Source of the DNA: Microbacterium sp. | GTDB taxonomy: Bacteria > Actinomycetota > Actinomycetes > Actinomycetales > Microbacteriaceae | Reading direction: 5' to 3' | DNA: 64,000 bases | NCBI RefSeq assembly: GCF_031178445.1 | Contig: NZ_JAPSIY010000011.1 | Coordinates: 1 to 64,000 of the forward strand | Part shown: in pieces, positions 26,276 to 37,858 of the stretch | Numbering within the stretch: position 1 is the stretch's first letter | How the letters are laid out: every line of letters begins with the position of its first letter | The notes under the pieces: model-generated | Databases searched by the model: none | Seen by the model: the letters and a program-made list of their open reading frames with translations, nothing else | Told to the model about the DNA's origin: nothing | Program-made: the position numbers and the translations under genes

Positions 26276-27063
26276 TGGGCAGCGCGACCACTCAGGCACT
26301 CGCGGCATCCACGGATGCGCTTGCCGCAGCGTCGGGACTCACCCTCGGCAGCGCAGCGGAGCTGTTCGCAGCGGCCCGCGCGCTGGGGGAGTCGTCCCAG
26401 CTGAGCGGCGCGCTGGCTGATCCCACGGCACCCGCCCAGGCCCGCACGGCACTCGTCGAAGGCGTGTTCGCCGGTGCCTCGGCGCCGGTGCGCGCGTTGC
26501 TGACGATCGTCGCCGGTGAGCGCTGGTCGAGCGCCGCGCAGCTCATCGACGGCGTCGAGGAGCTCGCGATCCGCACGGCCGCCATCGCCTCGCCGAAAGA
26601 TGACGTCGCGTCGGAGCTGTTCGGCTTCTCGCGCGTCGTCGCAGCGAACCCCGAGTTCGAGCTCGCCCTCGGCAGCCGGCTGGGAGACGCCGCATCGAAG
26701 GGGGCGCTGGTCGAGAAGGTGCTCGGATCCTCCGCTTCGGCCGCAACCGTGCTGATCGCGTCAGCGCTGGTGCGCCAGCCGCGTGAGCGTCGCGTGCGCC
26801 AGCTGCTCAGCCGCGCGATCCGCATCGTGTCCGCCCAGGCCGGGCGCACGGTGGCCACCGTGCACACGGCCGTACCGCTCGCCGCGGCGCAGCAGACCCG
26901 TCTCCGCGATGCGCTCGCGCGTCGCTACGGAGGCGAGGTCTCGCTGAACCTGGTGATCGACCCCGCCGTCGTCGGAGGCCTGCGCGTGCAGATCGCCGAC
27001 GACGTCATCGACGGCAGCATCTCCGCCCGACTCGCCGACCTTCGCCAGAAGCTCGCGAGCTGA
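26275..27063 (+). CDS. atpH: F-type ATP synthase subunit delta
   Basis: 262 residues; connects the F1 head to the b stalk. It is longer than the ~180-residue proteobacterial form because of an N-terminal extension, as usual in actinobacteria. The conserved C-terminal block is 'YGGEVSLNLVIDPAVVGGLRVQIADDVIDGSISARLADLRQKL'-like in order, with the 'DPAVVGGLRVQIADDVIDGS' signature clear. The start overlaps the atpF stop. Confidence 0.94.
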   Translation: MGSATTQALAASTDALAAASGLTLGSAAELFAAARALGESSQLSGALADPTAPAQARTALVEGVFAGASAPVRALLTIVAGERWSSAAQLIDGVEELAIRTAAIASPKDDVASELFGFSRVVAANPEFELALGSRLGDAASKGALVEKVLGSSASAATVLIASALVRQPRERRVRQLLSRAIRIVSAQAGRTVATVHTAVPLAAAQQTRLRDALARRYGGEVSLNLVIDPAVVGGLRVQIADDVIDGSISARLADLRQKLAS

Positions 27064-27117
27064 CAACGATTTGGCGCGGGGAACCGCGCGGACTCTCTCA
27101 CATACAAAGGGAAGACA

Positions 27118-28758
27118 ATGGCAGAACTATCGATCAGCCCCGACGTCATCCGTGACGCGCTGAAGGACTTCGCCGCCGCCTACGAGCCCACCGGGGCTGC
27201 GGCGACCGAGGTCGGCACCGTCATCGACGCCGCCGACGGCATCGCGCACGTCGAGGGGCTGCCCGGTGTGATGGCGAACGAGCTCGTGACGTTCGGCGAC
27301 GGCACTAAGGGCCTCGCGCTGAACCTCGACGAGCACGAGATCGGCGTCGTCGTCCTCGGCGACTTCACCGGCATCGAGGCGGGCCAGGAGGTCACCCGCA
27401 CGGGCGAGGTCCTCTCGGTCCCCGTCGGTGACGGCTACCTCGGCCGCGTGGTCGACCCGCTCGGCAACCCGATCGACGGTCTCGGCGAGGTCGCGACCGA
27501 GGGCTCCCGCGAGCTCGAGCTGCAGGCGCCGGGCGTCATGCAGCGCAAGTCGGTCCACGAGCCGCTGCAGACCGGTGTGAAGGCCATCGACGCGATGATC
27601 CCCGTCGGCCGCGGTCAGCGCCAGCTCATCATCGGCGACCGCCAGACCGGCAAGACCGCGCTCGCGATCGACACGATCATCAACCAGAAGGCCAACTGGG
27701 AGTCGGGCGATGTCGACAAGCAGGTGCGCTGCATCTACGTCGCGATCGGCCAGAAGGGCTCGACCATCGCCTCGGTGAAGGGCGCGCTCGAGGACGCCGG
27801 CGCGATGGAGTACACCACCATCGTCGCCGCTCCGGCATCCGACCCCGCCGGCTTCAAGTACCTCGCCCCCTACACCGGCTCGGCCATCGGCCAGCACTGG
27901 ATGTACGGCGGCAAGCATGTGCTGATCATCTTCGACGACCTGTCCAAGCAGGCCGAGGCGTACCGCGCCGTGTCACTGCTGCTGCGCCGTCCGCCGGGGC
28001 GTGAGGCCTACCCTGGTGACGTCTTCTACCTGCACTCGCGTCTGCTCGAGCGCTGCGCGAAGCTGTCCGACGAGCTGGGCGCCGGCTCGATGACGGGTCT
28101 GCCGATCATCGAGACCAAGGCGAACGACGTCTCGGCGTACATCCCGACCAACGTGATCTCGATCACCGACGGACAGATCTTCCTGCAGTCCGACCTGTTC
28201 AACGCCAACCAGCGTCCGGCGGTCGACGTGGGTATCTCGGTGTCGCGAGTCGGCGGTGACGCACAGGTCAAGTCGATCAAGAAGGTCTCCGGAACGCTGA
28301 AGCTCGAGCTCGCGCAGTACCGCTCGCTCGAGGCCTTCGCGATGTTCGCGTCCGACCTGGACGCCGCCTCGCGTCGTCAGCTGGCACGCGGTGCGCGCCT
28401 GACCGAGCTGCTCAAGCAGCCGCAGTACTCGCCGTACCCGGTGGAGGAGCAGGTCGTCTCGATCTGGGCCGGCACCAACGGCAAGCTCGACGGTATCGAG
28501 GTCGAGGACGTGCTGCGGTTCGAGCGCGAGCTGCTCGACTACCTGCGCCGCAACACGAAGGTGCTGGACACGCTGCGTGAGACGAACGTCCTCGACGACG
28601 ACACGATCGCCGAGCTCGAGAAGCAGACGGACGCGTTCGTCCTCGAGTTCCAGGGCGGCAAGGGCCACGCGATCGGCGCTCCCGGTCACGAGGAGCACGG
28701 TGCGGCCGAGGCCGAGGACGTGAACCAGGAGAAGATCGTCAAGGGCCGCCGCGGCTGA
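27118..28758 (+). CDS. atpA: F-type ATP synthase subunit alpha
   Basis: 546 residues; the non-catalytic nucleotide-binding subunit of F1. Walker A is '[13 protein letters not shown]' (about residues 173-180), followed by '[13 protein letters not shown]', '[20 protein letters not shown]' and '[20 protein letters not shown]'. A charged tail of ~30 residues ('[20 protein letters not shown]') follows the conserved end. AAAGGGAAG precedes the ATG. Length and motifs are normal. Confidence 0.98.
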   Translation: MAELSISPDVIRDALKDFAAAYEPTGAAATEVGTVIDAADGIAHVEGLPGVMANELVTFGDGTKGLALNLDEHEIGVVVLGDFTGIEAGQEVTRTGEVLSVPVGDGYLGRVVDPLGNPIDGLGEVATEGSRELELQAPGVMQRKSVHEPLQTGVKAIDAMIPVGRGQRQLIIGDRQTGKTALAIDTIINQKANWESGDVDKQVRCIYVAIGQKGSTIASVKGALEDAGAMEYTTIVAAPASDPAGFKYLAPYTGSAIGQHWMYGGKHVLIIFDDLSKQAEAYRAVSLLLRRPPGREAYPGDVFYLHSRLLERCAKLSDELGAGSMTGLPIIETKANDVSAYIPTNVISITDGQIFLQSDLFNANQRPAVDVGISVSRVGGDAQVKSIKKVSGTLKLELAQYRSLEAFAMFASDLDAASRRQLARGARLTELLKQPQYSPYPVEEQVVSIWAGTNGKLDGIEVEDVLRFERELLDYLRRNTKVLDTLRETNVLDDDTIAELEKQTDAFVLEFQGGKGHAIGAPGHEEHGAAEAEDVNQEKIVKGRRG

Positions 28759-28777
28759 TCGCCGGGGCAGGAGAATC

Positions 28778-31154
<2,377 letters not shown>

Positions 31155-31156
31155 TC

Positions 31157-31417
31157 ATGGCGCTGAACGTGCACCTCGTCTCCGCCGAGGCGGAGGTCTG
31201 GTCCGGTGAGGCCAGCCTCGTCGTGGCGAAGACCGTCGAGGGAGAGATCGGCATCATGGCCGGTCACGAGCCGGTGCTCGCGATCCTCGCCAAGGGCGAG
31301 GTGCGGATCACCGAGCCCGACGGCACGAAGATCATCGCCAGCGCCCAGGACGGCTTCCTGTCCATGGAGGGCGGCGACGTGACGATCGTGGCCGGCAACG
31401 CCGCGCTCATCGCCTGA
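31157..31417 (+). CDS. atpC: F-type ATP synthase subunit epsilon, short form
   Basis: 86 residues starting MALNVHLVSAEAEVWSGEAS. Only the N-terminal beta-sandwich is present ('GEIGIMAGHEPVLAILAKGE', 'GFLSMEGGDVTIVAG'), and the protein ends where the C-terminal two-helix inhibitory domain would begin. Epsilon subunits of 120-140 residues use those helices to block ATP hydrolysis, so this enzyme must lack that mechanism. A very strong hairpin follows, closing the operon. Confidence 0.93.
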   Translation: MALNVHLVSAEAEVWSGEASLVVAKTVEGEIGIMAGHEPVLAILAKGEVRITEPDGTKIIASAQDGFLSMEGGDVTIVAGNAALIA

Positions 31418-31428
31418 CACACGTCACA

Positions 31429-31470
31429 GAACGCGCCCGTTCGGCCCCCGGGGGCCGAACGGGCGCGTTC
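31429..31470 (+). terminator. terminator of the atp operon (long perfect palindrome)
   Basis: Twenty-one bases (31429-31449) are followed directly by their exact reverse complement (31450-31470), reading GAACGCGCCC...GGGCGCGTTC. Only a short TTT follows at a distance, so it acts without a classical U-tract or with Rho. Confidence 0.7.
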
Positions 31471-31487
31471 CGGTTTCGAAGAGAGCA

Positions 31488-32228
31488 ATGAAGATCCTCC
31501 TCCCGCCGTCCGAGACCAAGCATCCCGGCGGCACCGGCGCATCCCTCGAACTCGGAGACCTTGCTCTGCCGTCGTTGCGTGCGGAGCGCGAGGCCGTCTT
31601 GGACGCGCTGACAGCGCTGGCATCGGACCTCTCCGTCGCCCAGCGGGTGCTGAAGCTCAGCGATCGTCAGACGGGCGAGATCGAGCACAACCGGATGCTG
31701 CGCACGGCGCCGACCATGGCCGCGGTGGATCGCTACACCGGGGTGCTGTTCGATGCGCTCGATGCCCAGGGGCTCGATCGTGCCGCACGTCGCTGGCTGG
31801 GGGAGCACGTGCTCATCCATTCTGCTCCGTTCGGCCCCGTCGGCGCCCTGGATGGCATCCCTGCGTACCGGCTCGCGGCCGGCACGTCGCTGCCGGGTAT
31901 CGCGCCCCTGCGCCGGCATTGGGCGGCGGCGACGACGAGGGCGCTGGAGGGCAGCGGATTCATCCTCGACCTGCGCAGCGAGGCCTACGTGGCCCTGGGG
32001 CCCGTCCCTGATTCGGTCCGATCGGCCTACGTTCGCGTCGTGACCGCGAACGGGCGCGCACTGAACCATTTCAACAAGAAGGCGAAGGGCGAGCTGGTGC
32101 GCTCTCTCGCGACGTCGCGCCCGCGCGTCGGGTCGTTGCCCTCCCTGCTGTCCTGGTCGGGTGGGGCCGGGATCGACCTGCGGACGACCCAGGATCAGGG
32201 GATTCTCGAGCTCGTCGTCCCGGTCTGA
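31488..32228 (+). CDS. yaaA: YaaA family peroxide stress protein (DUF328)
   Basis: 246 residues matching the YaaA/DUF328 family: N-terminal 'MKILLPPSETKHPGG', 'RYTGVLFDALDA', 'HVLIHSAPFGPVGALDGIPAYRL', 'FILDLRSEAYVALGP' and 'NHFNKKAKGELVRSL'. E. coli YaaA lowers free iron and DNA damage during peroxide stress and belongs to a DNA-binding fold group. It starts 18 nt after the atp terminator, so it probably has separate expression. It is transcribed in the same direction as the atp genes. Confidence 0.88.
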   Translation: MKILLPPSETKHPGGTGASLELGDLALPSLRAEREAVLDALTALASDLSVAQRVLKLSDRQTGEIEHNRMLRTAPTMAAVDRYTGVLFDALDAQGLDRAARRWLGEHVLIHSAPFGPVGALDGIPAYRLAAGTSLPGIAPLRRHWAAATTRALEGSGFILDLRSEAYVALGPVPDSVRSAYVRVVTANGRALNHFNKKAKGELVRSLATSRPRVGSLPSLLSWSGGAGIDLRTTQDQGILELVVPV

Positions 32229-32338
32229 GTCGCTCGCACGATGGGGAGTATCATCCGTCTCGGGCCGTTGCCGCCGGGTGACGCGCTTCGCTAGTGTGGT
32301 CACGCGACGCAGACCTGCGCTCGCTCGATAGGAGGCTC

Positions 32339-33106
32339 ATGTACGACTATTACGACGGTAGTGCGATTGCGGTGCTGCTCGCGTTGAGCGGCTTCCTGTT
32401 CGTGCTCGGCATCGCCAGCTACGTCATCGGGTCGTTCTTCCTGATGAAGATCTTCGAGAAGGCGGGTGTGCAGGGCAAATGGCGCGCCTGGGTGCCGGTC
32501 TACAACTTCCTCGTCCTCGCGAAACTCGGCGACGTCTCGCCCTGGGTCGTTCTCGTCGCACTGGTGATCAATGTGATCCCGGTCCTGAACTACATCGCCT
32601 GGATCGCATGGATCGCCGTGCTCGTCATGGTCATGTGGCGGGTCGGCCTGAAGCTGCAGAAGGAGCCGGTCTGGGTCCTTCTCATGCTGATCCCCGGGAT
32701 CGGCTTCCTGATCTGGTCGGGCATCCTCGCTTTCGACAAGTCGCGCTGGAACCCGAACATCGCACCGGCGCCGTGGGGCGCCAACGCGTTCTTCGGCGAT
32801 CGCACCGTGTGGGACGGGATCCCGGTGCAGCCCTCGCAGGGCGCGGCACCGCAGACTCCCGGATACGGGGGTCCGCAGGGCTACGCGCAGCCGCAGCAGC
32901 AGGGCTACGCTCCGCCGCAGCAGCAGGGCTACGCTCCGCCGCAGCAGCCGGGTTATGCTCCGCCTCAGCCCGGGTACGGCACCCAGCCGCCCGCCCCGGG
33001 ATCGCCGGTGCCCCCGCAGGCCACGCCTCCGGCACCGCCTGCCACGCCTCCGGCCCCTCCGGCACCTCCGGCGCCCCCGACGGATCCGAATCGACCGCCG
33101 GTGTGA
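32339..33106 (+). CDS. DUF5684-type membrane protein with Pro/Gln/Tyr-rich tail
   Basis: 255 residues. The start ATG 32339 has AGGAGG at 5-nt spacing. The N-terminal half has about four transmembrane helices and the family-like 'LMKIFEKAGVQGKWRAWVPVYNFLVLAKLGD' segment, as in DUF5684 proteins. The C-terminal ~100 residues are disordered, with tandem 'QGYAPPQQ' repeats (near-identical DNA units at about 32876-32966) and then a Pro/Ala stretch. Function unknown; it may interact at the inner membrane face through the tail. A 17-bp-stem hairpin follows. Confidence 0.72.
   Translation: MYDYYDGSAIAVLLALSGFLFVLGIASYVIGSFFLMKIFEKAGVQGKWRAWVPVYNFLVLAKLGDVSPWVVLVALVINVIPVLNYIAWIAWIAVLVMVMWRVGLKLQKEPVWVLLMLIPGIGFLIWSGILAFDKSRWNPNIAPAPWGANAFFGDRTVWDGIPVQPSQGAAPQTPGYGGPQGYAQPQQQGYAPPQQQGYAPPQQPGYAPPQPGYGTQPPAPGSPVPPQATPPAPPATPPAPPAPPAPPTDPNRPPV
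32876..32975 (+). repeat. in-gene tandem repeat coding GYAPPQQQ units
   Basis: Near-identical ~24-bp units (core CAGGGCTACGCTCCGCCGCA) repeat three to four times in frame in the DUF5684 tail. Unit number is likely to vary between strains. Confidence 0.6.
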
Positions 33107-33122
33107 GCTGAGCTGCACTGAT

Positions 33123-33158
33123 CCGAGAGGCCCTCGACGTTCGTCGGGGGCCTCTCGG
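33123..33158 (+). terminator. terminator after the DUF5684-type gene
   Basis: CCGAGAGGCCCTCGACG, loop TT, and a 17-nt complement (one G-T pair) form a strong stem 16 nt past the stop. The region also lies just before the -10 of the next gene. Confidence 0.65.
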
Positions 33159-33173
33159 CGTCTGGGGATTCGA

Positions 33174-33179
33174 TACGGT
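33174..33179 (+). promoter_or_regulatory. -10 element for the aldo/keto reductase, leaderless geometry
   Basis: TACGGT is followed by 6 nt and ATG 33186. Confidence 0.5.
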
Positions 33180-33185
33180 GGAGAC

Positions 33186-34169
33186 ATGGCAACCTCCCAG
33201 CGTCGCGTCGGCGCATCCGGTCTCGTCGTATCCGCCGCAGGGCTGGGATGCAACAACTTCGGGCGCGCCGGAACGGCGACAGAGACGCTCGACGGCACAC
33301 GAGAGGTGATCGACGCCGCGCTGGCGAACGGAGTGTTCTTCTTCGACACCGCCGATATGTACGGGGCGGAGCCCGGTGCCAGCGAGTCACTGATGGGCGA
33401 GGCGCTGCAGGGCAGGCGCGACCGGGTGGTGCTCGCCACGAAGTTCGGACATGAGCGCGACATGGGTTACGGCTTTCCGGGAGGCCGGGGCTCCCGGCGT
33501 TACGTGCGGCTCGCCGTCGAGCAGTCTCTGCGCCGGCTGCGAACGGACTGGATCGACCTCTATCAGCTGCACCTGCCCGATCCGGAGACGCCGATCGCCG
33601 AGACGATCGATGCGCTGCACGAGCTGGTCGACGAGGGCAAGATCCGCTACTACGGCCACTCCAACTTCGACGGCTGGCAGATCGCCGAGGCCGAGTTCAC
33701 CGCCCGCGCACGCTCGACGGGGCGCTTCATCTCCGCACAGAACCACTACTCTCTGCTGGCGCGGGCCTCCGAGCGCGAGGTGCTGCCGGCGACGAACAGG
33801 TACGGCTTGGGCTTCCTGCCGTACTTCCCCCTGAAGAACGGTCTGCTCACGGGCAAGTTCACCCGCGAAGGCGGACCTGCGGAGAGTCGGATCATGGGTA
33901 CCCGCCGCCACATCTGGGCCGATGCGCCGTGGGACGCGCTCGAGGCATACGAGGCCTTCTGCGCAGGGCGCGGTGTCACCATGCTCGAGGCCACCTTCGG
34001 CTGGCTGCTCGCGCAGCCCGGCGTGTCGAGCGTCATCGCGGGAGCGACCAGCGCCGCGCAGGTGGAGTCCAACGCTGCGGCCGCCGACGCCTGGAAGCCC
34101 TCGCAGGACGACCTCGCCGAGATCGACCGGCTTTTCCCGCTGCCCGAAGACCCTGCGGCGCAGATGTGA
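33186..34169 (+). CDS. aldo/keto reductase
   Basis: 327 residues; NADPH-dependent (beta/alpha)8 oxidoreductase. Seen: 'SAAGLGCNNFGRAG', the catalytic Asp and Tyr in 'FFDTADMYGAEPGASESLMG', catalytic Lys in 'VVLATKFG', 'LRTDWIDLYQLHLPDP', and the coenzyme-binding 'SVIAGATSAAQVESNAAA' near the C-terminus. Substrate unknown; the group includes YhdN/YajO-like general reductases. The ATG start follows a -10-like hexamer by 6 nt, so the transcript is probably leaderless. Confidence 0.92.
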   Translation: MATSQRRVGASGLVVSAAGLGCNNFGRAGTATETLDGTREVIDAALANGVFFFDTADMYGAEPGASESLMGEALQGRRDRVVLATKFGHERDMGYGFPGGRGSRRYVRLAVEQSLRRLRTDWIDLYQLHLPDPETPIAETIDALHELVDEGKIRYYGHSNFDGWQIAEAEFTARARSTGRFISAQNHYSLLARASEREVLPATNRYGLGFLPYFPLKNGLLTGKFTREGGPAESRIMGTRRHIWADAPWDALEAYEAFCAGRGVTMLEATFGWLLAQPGVSSVIAGATSAAQVESNAAAADAWKPSQDDLAEIDRLFPLPEDPAAQM

Positions 34170-34241
34170 TGCCGGATTCCACTACGATGAGTCGGTATCC
34201 CTCGACCTCGATCGAGGCCCCCCGCCCGACGGAGACCGCCC

Positions 34242-35033
34242 GTGCCTGAGACGACGACGCACACGCACAGCGTCAGCGATGATCTTCGGCTGGAATGGGC
34301 AGGAGTGACCGACCGCGGCCGCCGGCGCGAGAACAACCAGGATGCGTTCCTGGCGCGCTTCCCCCTGTTCGTCGTCGCAGACGGCATGGGTGGCCACGCA
34401 GGCGGCGAGATCGCGAGCCAGAGCACCATCAGCCGGCTCGAGGCGCTGGTGGACGACGGCACGGTATCCGCGCGCGATCTCGAAGAGGCGCTGCAACTCG
34501 CCGTGGACGACATCCACGAGCATCCGGAGACGACCGACGAGGGGACCGGGACGACGCTCACCGGCGTGTTCCTCGACCGCGATGAGGGCGAGTGGCGCTG
34601 GATCGCGCTGAACATCGGCGATTCGCGGGTGTATCTGAAGCGCGGTGAGCGTCTCATCCAGGTCACCACGGATCATTCGGTCGTGCAGGAACTCATCGCC
34701 TCCGGCAAGATCAGCCCCGAGGAGGCGGACGGGCACCCCTACAGCAACGTCATCACCCGCGCGGTCGGTGCCAACGAGCTCCTGCCGCCGGACTACGTCT
34801 CCGTCGACGTGCAGGACGATGACCGGCTGGTCATCTGCTCCGACGGTCTGACGAAGGAGCTCACCGACTACGGCATCCTGCACTTCCTGCGGGAGAATCC
34901 CGATCCCGGCGCCGCGGTGGACGCCATGCTCGAGGCGGCGCTCGAGAACGGCGGGCGGGACAATGTGACCCTGATCGTGCTGCGCGTCATGACGGGGGGA
35001 TCGTCCTCCACAGAGGCCGATTCCGGCGACTGA
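34242..35033 (+). CDS. PP2C-type serine/threonine protein phosphatase
   Basis: 263 residues; metal-dependent (Mn/Mg) phosphatase with the PP2C motifs 'VTDRGRRRENNQDAF', 'FVVADGMGGHAGGEIAS', 'GTGTTLTGVFL', 'NIGDSRVYL..GERLIQVTTDHS', 'RLVICSDGLTKELTD' and 'GGRDNVTLIVLRV', carrying the metal-binding Asp residues. It is soluble, with no transmembrane segment, and is similar to PstP/Stp-type phosphatases that oppose Hanks-type kinases. No kinase gene is nearby. It precedes the FtsK/EccC-like gene by 58 bp on the same strand. The GTG start was chosen by domain position. Confidence 0.92.
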   Translation: MPETTTHTHSVSDDLRLEWAGVTDRGRRRENNQDAFLARFPLFVVADGMGGHAGGEIASQSTISRLEALVDDGTVSARDLEEALQLAVDDIHEHPETTDEGTGTTLTGVFLDRDEGEWRWIALNIGDSRVYLKRGERLIQVTTDHSVVQELIASGKISPEEADGHPYSNVITRAVGANELLPPDYVSVDVQDDDRLVICSDGLTKELTDYGILHFLRENPDPGAAVDAMLEAALENGGRDNVTLIVLRVMTGGSSSTEADSGD

Positions 35034-35091
35034 GCCGCTCTTCCTGTGGACGGAGCCGTCCCAGGGTCGACGATGCGATCGAATCGTCCGT

Positions 35092-37821
35092 ATGGACGCC
35101 ACCACGATCGTGCTTCCCTCCCCGCCCGCGGAACCGCGCCGACCTCCGCTTCCGCTGCTCGCGGCCATCGTGCCTGTCATCGCCGGGGTCGTGCTCTGGC
35201 TGATCACCGGCTCGCTGTTCGCGCTGTGCTTCGCGGCGCTGGGGCCGCTGATGCTGATGGCGTCGTTCCTGGACGGCATGCGCGTGCGACGCCGCGAACG
35301 GCGCACCGGCCTGGCGGAGGCCACGGAGTCCTGGACCCGGGCCGAAGTTGAGCTCGAGCGTCTGCACAGGCAGGAGCATGAGAGCATCTGGCGGGCGAAT
35401 CCGGATGCCGCAGGCTGTCTTGCCGAGCCTCCGCTGCGCGGACATCTCGACCCGGACCGGAACACCCTGATCGTGCTGGGACGAGGTGAGCGACCCAGCC
35501 GCGTCGGCGTCAGCGGTGCGGAGGATGAGCGTTCCCGGGCGTTCCGCGAAAGGGCGGCACGCCTGAGGGATGCGCCGATCACGGTGGCGATCGGCGGCGG
35601 GGTCTGCATCCGGGCGACGGAACCCGTCGCGGCCGCTGTCGCCCGGGCGCTCACGACGCAGCTCTGCCTGCGCTTCGCGCCCGGGAGGCTCACGCTGGTC
35701 GGCGATCGCATCGACGCGTGGGGCCTGGAGAGATTCCCGCATGCGCGCCGGCGTCGCGGCGCTTTCCGGATCGCGATCGGCGACTCCGATGAGGCTGCGG
35801 ATGCCTTCATCTGCGTCAGGCGGCCGGGGGAGGAGCCCCCTGATGGGGTGACGACCGTGCTTGACCTGTTGGCTCCGGCGCGTGCACGGCTGCGGACGCC
35901 CGAGGGCGTGTGCGAGCTGTCCGCCGAGGCGATGTCGGAGCAGCAGGCGAGGACGATCGCGGTGCACAGCGCCGACCGAGCGGCTGCAGGGGACGCCGTT
36001 CCAGCGCGCGTCGCGCTCGATGAGCTGCCGCAGGCGGGGCGGCGCGGGCTCTCGGCGGTCTTCTGTCACGGTGAACGCGAGCCGATGGCGATCGACCTCG
36101 TGGACGACGGCCCGCACGCCGTCGTCACCGGCATGACCGGTACCGGCAAGAGCGAACTGCTGATCAGCTGGGTGGTCGGCATGGCGGCAGCGCACTCCCC
36201 GGACGATGTCGCGTTCGTGTTGATCGATTTCAAGGGCGGTACCGCCTTCGAACCGTTGCGACGGCTGCCTCATGTGGCCGCGGTCATCACCGACCTCGAT
36301 GCCGAGGGAGCGCGTCGCGGCGTCGGAAGCCTCACGGCGGAGCTGCGCCGGCGGGAAGCGGAGCTCGCGGCCGCCGGGGCACGCGATGTGAGCGAGTGCC
36401 AGGGGCTCGCCCGCCTCGTCATCGTGGTGGACGAGTTCGCGGCGCTGCTCCAGGAGCATCCCGATCTGGCGGCGGTGTTCACGGATGTGGCGGCACGCGG
36501 CCGCGCACTCGGCATGCACCTGGTGCTCGGTACACAGCGCGCAAGCGGTGTCATCCGCGAGGCGCTGTCGGCGAACTGTCCGTTGCGAATCAGCCTTCGC
36601 GTCGCGGACACGGCGGACAGCCGCCTGGTGATCGGATCCGCGGACGCGGCCGAGTTGCCAGGCGGCGAGGAGTCGCTCGGGATGGCGTTCGTGCGACGCC
36701 AGCGTGACATGAAGGCGCACGCGGTCCGCGTCGCGCTGACGGCACCGGCGATGCTCGATTCCGTTGCGCGCAAGTGGTCGTTCTCAGACGCGCCGCGGAG
36801 CCCGTGGCTTCCCCCGCTGCCCACTCAGCTGGCTCTGCCGGATTCGGAGGCCCTCCGGGCCGGTCGCGCGACGCCCGACCTGCATGCGGCGACGGCCACT
36901 GCGGTGTTGTTGGGCATCGCAGACGAGCCGGAGCTCCAGCGTCAACCCTGGGTCGAGCTGCCTGCAGGCAGCGGCCTTGCGATCGTCGGCGGGCCGAGCT
37001 CGGGCAAGAGCACCGCGATCGCGTTGGCGGCGGAGCAGCGACCCGACGCCGTCGTCGTCCCGGCCGATCTCGAAACGGCGTGGGATGCGGTGGCCGAGCT
37101 CTCGGCGGGCAGGCACGGCATCGTCCTCTGCGACGACCTCGATCTCCTCGCCTCCCAGTACCCGCCTGAGTACGCACAGCTCTTCCTGCAGCGATGGGAG
37201 AGCATCGTCCGGGCGCCGGCGGGAGCGATCGTGACCGTCTCGCGCGTCACCGGCCCCATCGCGCGCCTGCTCGACGCCCTGCCCCACCGTGCAGTGCTGC
37301 GGCTGAGCAGCAAGGTCGAGCACGTTGCCGCCGGCGGCGACGTCGATGCCTTCAGACGGGACCGGCCTGCCGGGCGCGCCTGGATGGACGGTCGCGAGGT
37401 GCAGATATGTCAGCCCTCCGACGTTCAGGAGGCATCGGACGAGAACACCGTGCACCTTGAGGCCTGGACACCCCGGCGAGCCCTCGCCGGTGTGGTCACG
37501 CTCTCCGCAGCGGCGACGCGAGCGGAGCTGGCCGCGCGCCACCGCACCCACGAAGTGCTGGACCTCAGTGCGAGCGTCGAGTCGGCGTCGTCGTCTGCCG
37601 CGCGGCGCATCCTCGTGGGGGATCCGGAGCAGTGGCGAGGGCAGTGGGCGGTCCTGCAGGAGGTGCGATCCGCGGGTGAGCTGCTCGTCACAGCGGAGTG
37701 CGCGCCGGAGCTGCGTCAGCTGGCCGGGGTTCGCGAGCTGCCGCCGTACGCCCGAACCCATGCCGGCCGTGCGTGGGTGAGCGGGCAGGGGCGTCCGCCG
37801 CGGCGCGTGCGTCTCGCGTGA
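35092..37821 (+). CDS. FtsK/SpoIIIE (EccC-like) membrane ATPase, orphan
   Basis: 909 residues. Two adjacent transmembrane helices ('PLLAAIVPVIAGVVLWLITG', 'ALCFAALGPLMLMASFLDG') are followed by a linker and a first FtsK/SpoIIIE ATPase domain: Walker A 'GMTGTGKS' (about residue 347), 'VLIDFKGGTAFEPL', Walker B 'LVIVVDEFA' and 'HLVLGTQRASGVI'. A second degenerate-looking domain has Walker A 'GGPSSGKS' (about residue 633) and 'GIVLCDDLDLL'. This layout matches the EccC/EssC motor of type VII secretion and not the DNA translocase FtsK, since the FtsK gamma domain is absent. No WXG100, EccB, EccD or mycosin gene is nearby, so it is an orphan here. Confidence 0.87.
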   Translation: MDATTIVLPSPPAEPRRPPLPLLAAIVPVIAGVVLWLITGSLFALCFAALGPLMLMASFLDGMRVRRRERRTGLAEATESWTRAEVELERLHRQEHESIWRANPDAAGCLAEPPLRGHLDPDRNTLIVLGRGERPSRVGVSGAEDERSRAFRERAARLRDAPITVAIGGGVCIRATEPVAAAVARALTTQLCLRFAPGRLTLVGDRIDAWGLERFPHARRRRGAFRIAIGDSDEAADAFICVRRPGEEPPDGVTTVLDLLAPARARLRTPEGVCELSAEAMSEQQARTIAVHSADRAAAGDAVPARVALDELPQAGRRGLSAVFCHGEREPMAIDLVDDGPHAVVTGMTGTGKSELLISWVVGMAAAHSPDDVAFVLIDFKGGTAFEPLRRLPHVAAVITDLDAEGARRGVGSLTAELRRREAELAAAGARDVSECQGLARLVIVVDEFAALLQEHPDLAAVFTDVAARGRALGMHLVLGTQRASGVIREALSANCPLRISLRVADTADSRLVIGSADAAELPGGEESLGMAFVRRQRDMKAHAVRVALTAPAMLDSVARKWSFSDAPRSPWLPPLPTQLALPDSEALRAGRATPDLHAATATAVLLGIADEPELQRQPWVELPAGSGLAIVGGPSSGKSTAIALAAEQRPDAVVVPADLETAWDAVAELSAGRHGIVLCDDLDLLASQYPPEYAQLFLQRWESIVRAPAGAIVTVSRVTGPIARLLDALPHRAVLRLSSKVEHVAAGGDVDAFRRDRPAGRAWMDGREVQICQPSDVQEASDENTVHLEAWTPRRALAGVVTLSAAATRAELAARHRTHEVLDLSASVESASSSAARRILVGDPEQWRGQWAVLQEVRSAGELLVTAECAPELRQLAGVRELPPYARTHAGRAWVSGQGRPPRRVRLA

Positions 37822-37823
37822 CC

Positions 37824-37857
37824 GCACCCGCCGCGCCAGCACACGGCGCGACGGTGC
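37824..37857. terminator. bidirectional terminator between the FtsK-like and asparaginase genes
   Basis: An imperfect hairpin (GCACC...CGCGCC / GGCGCG...GGTGC, 7-nt loop) fills the gap between the two convergent genes. Confidence 0.45.
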
Positions 37858-37858
37858 C

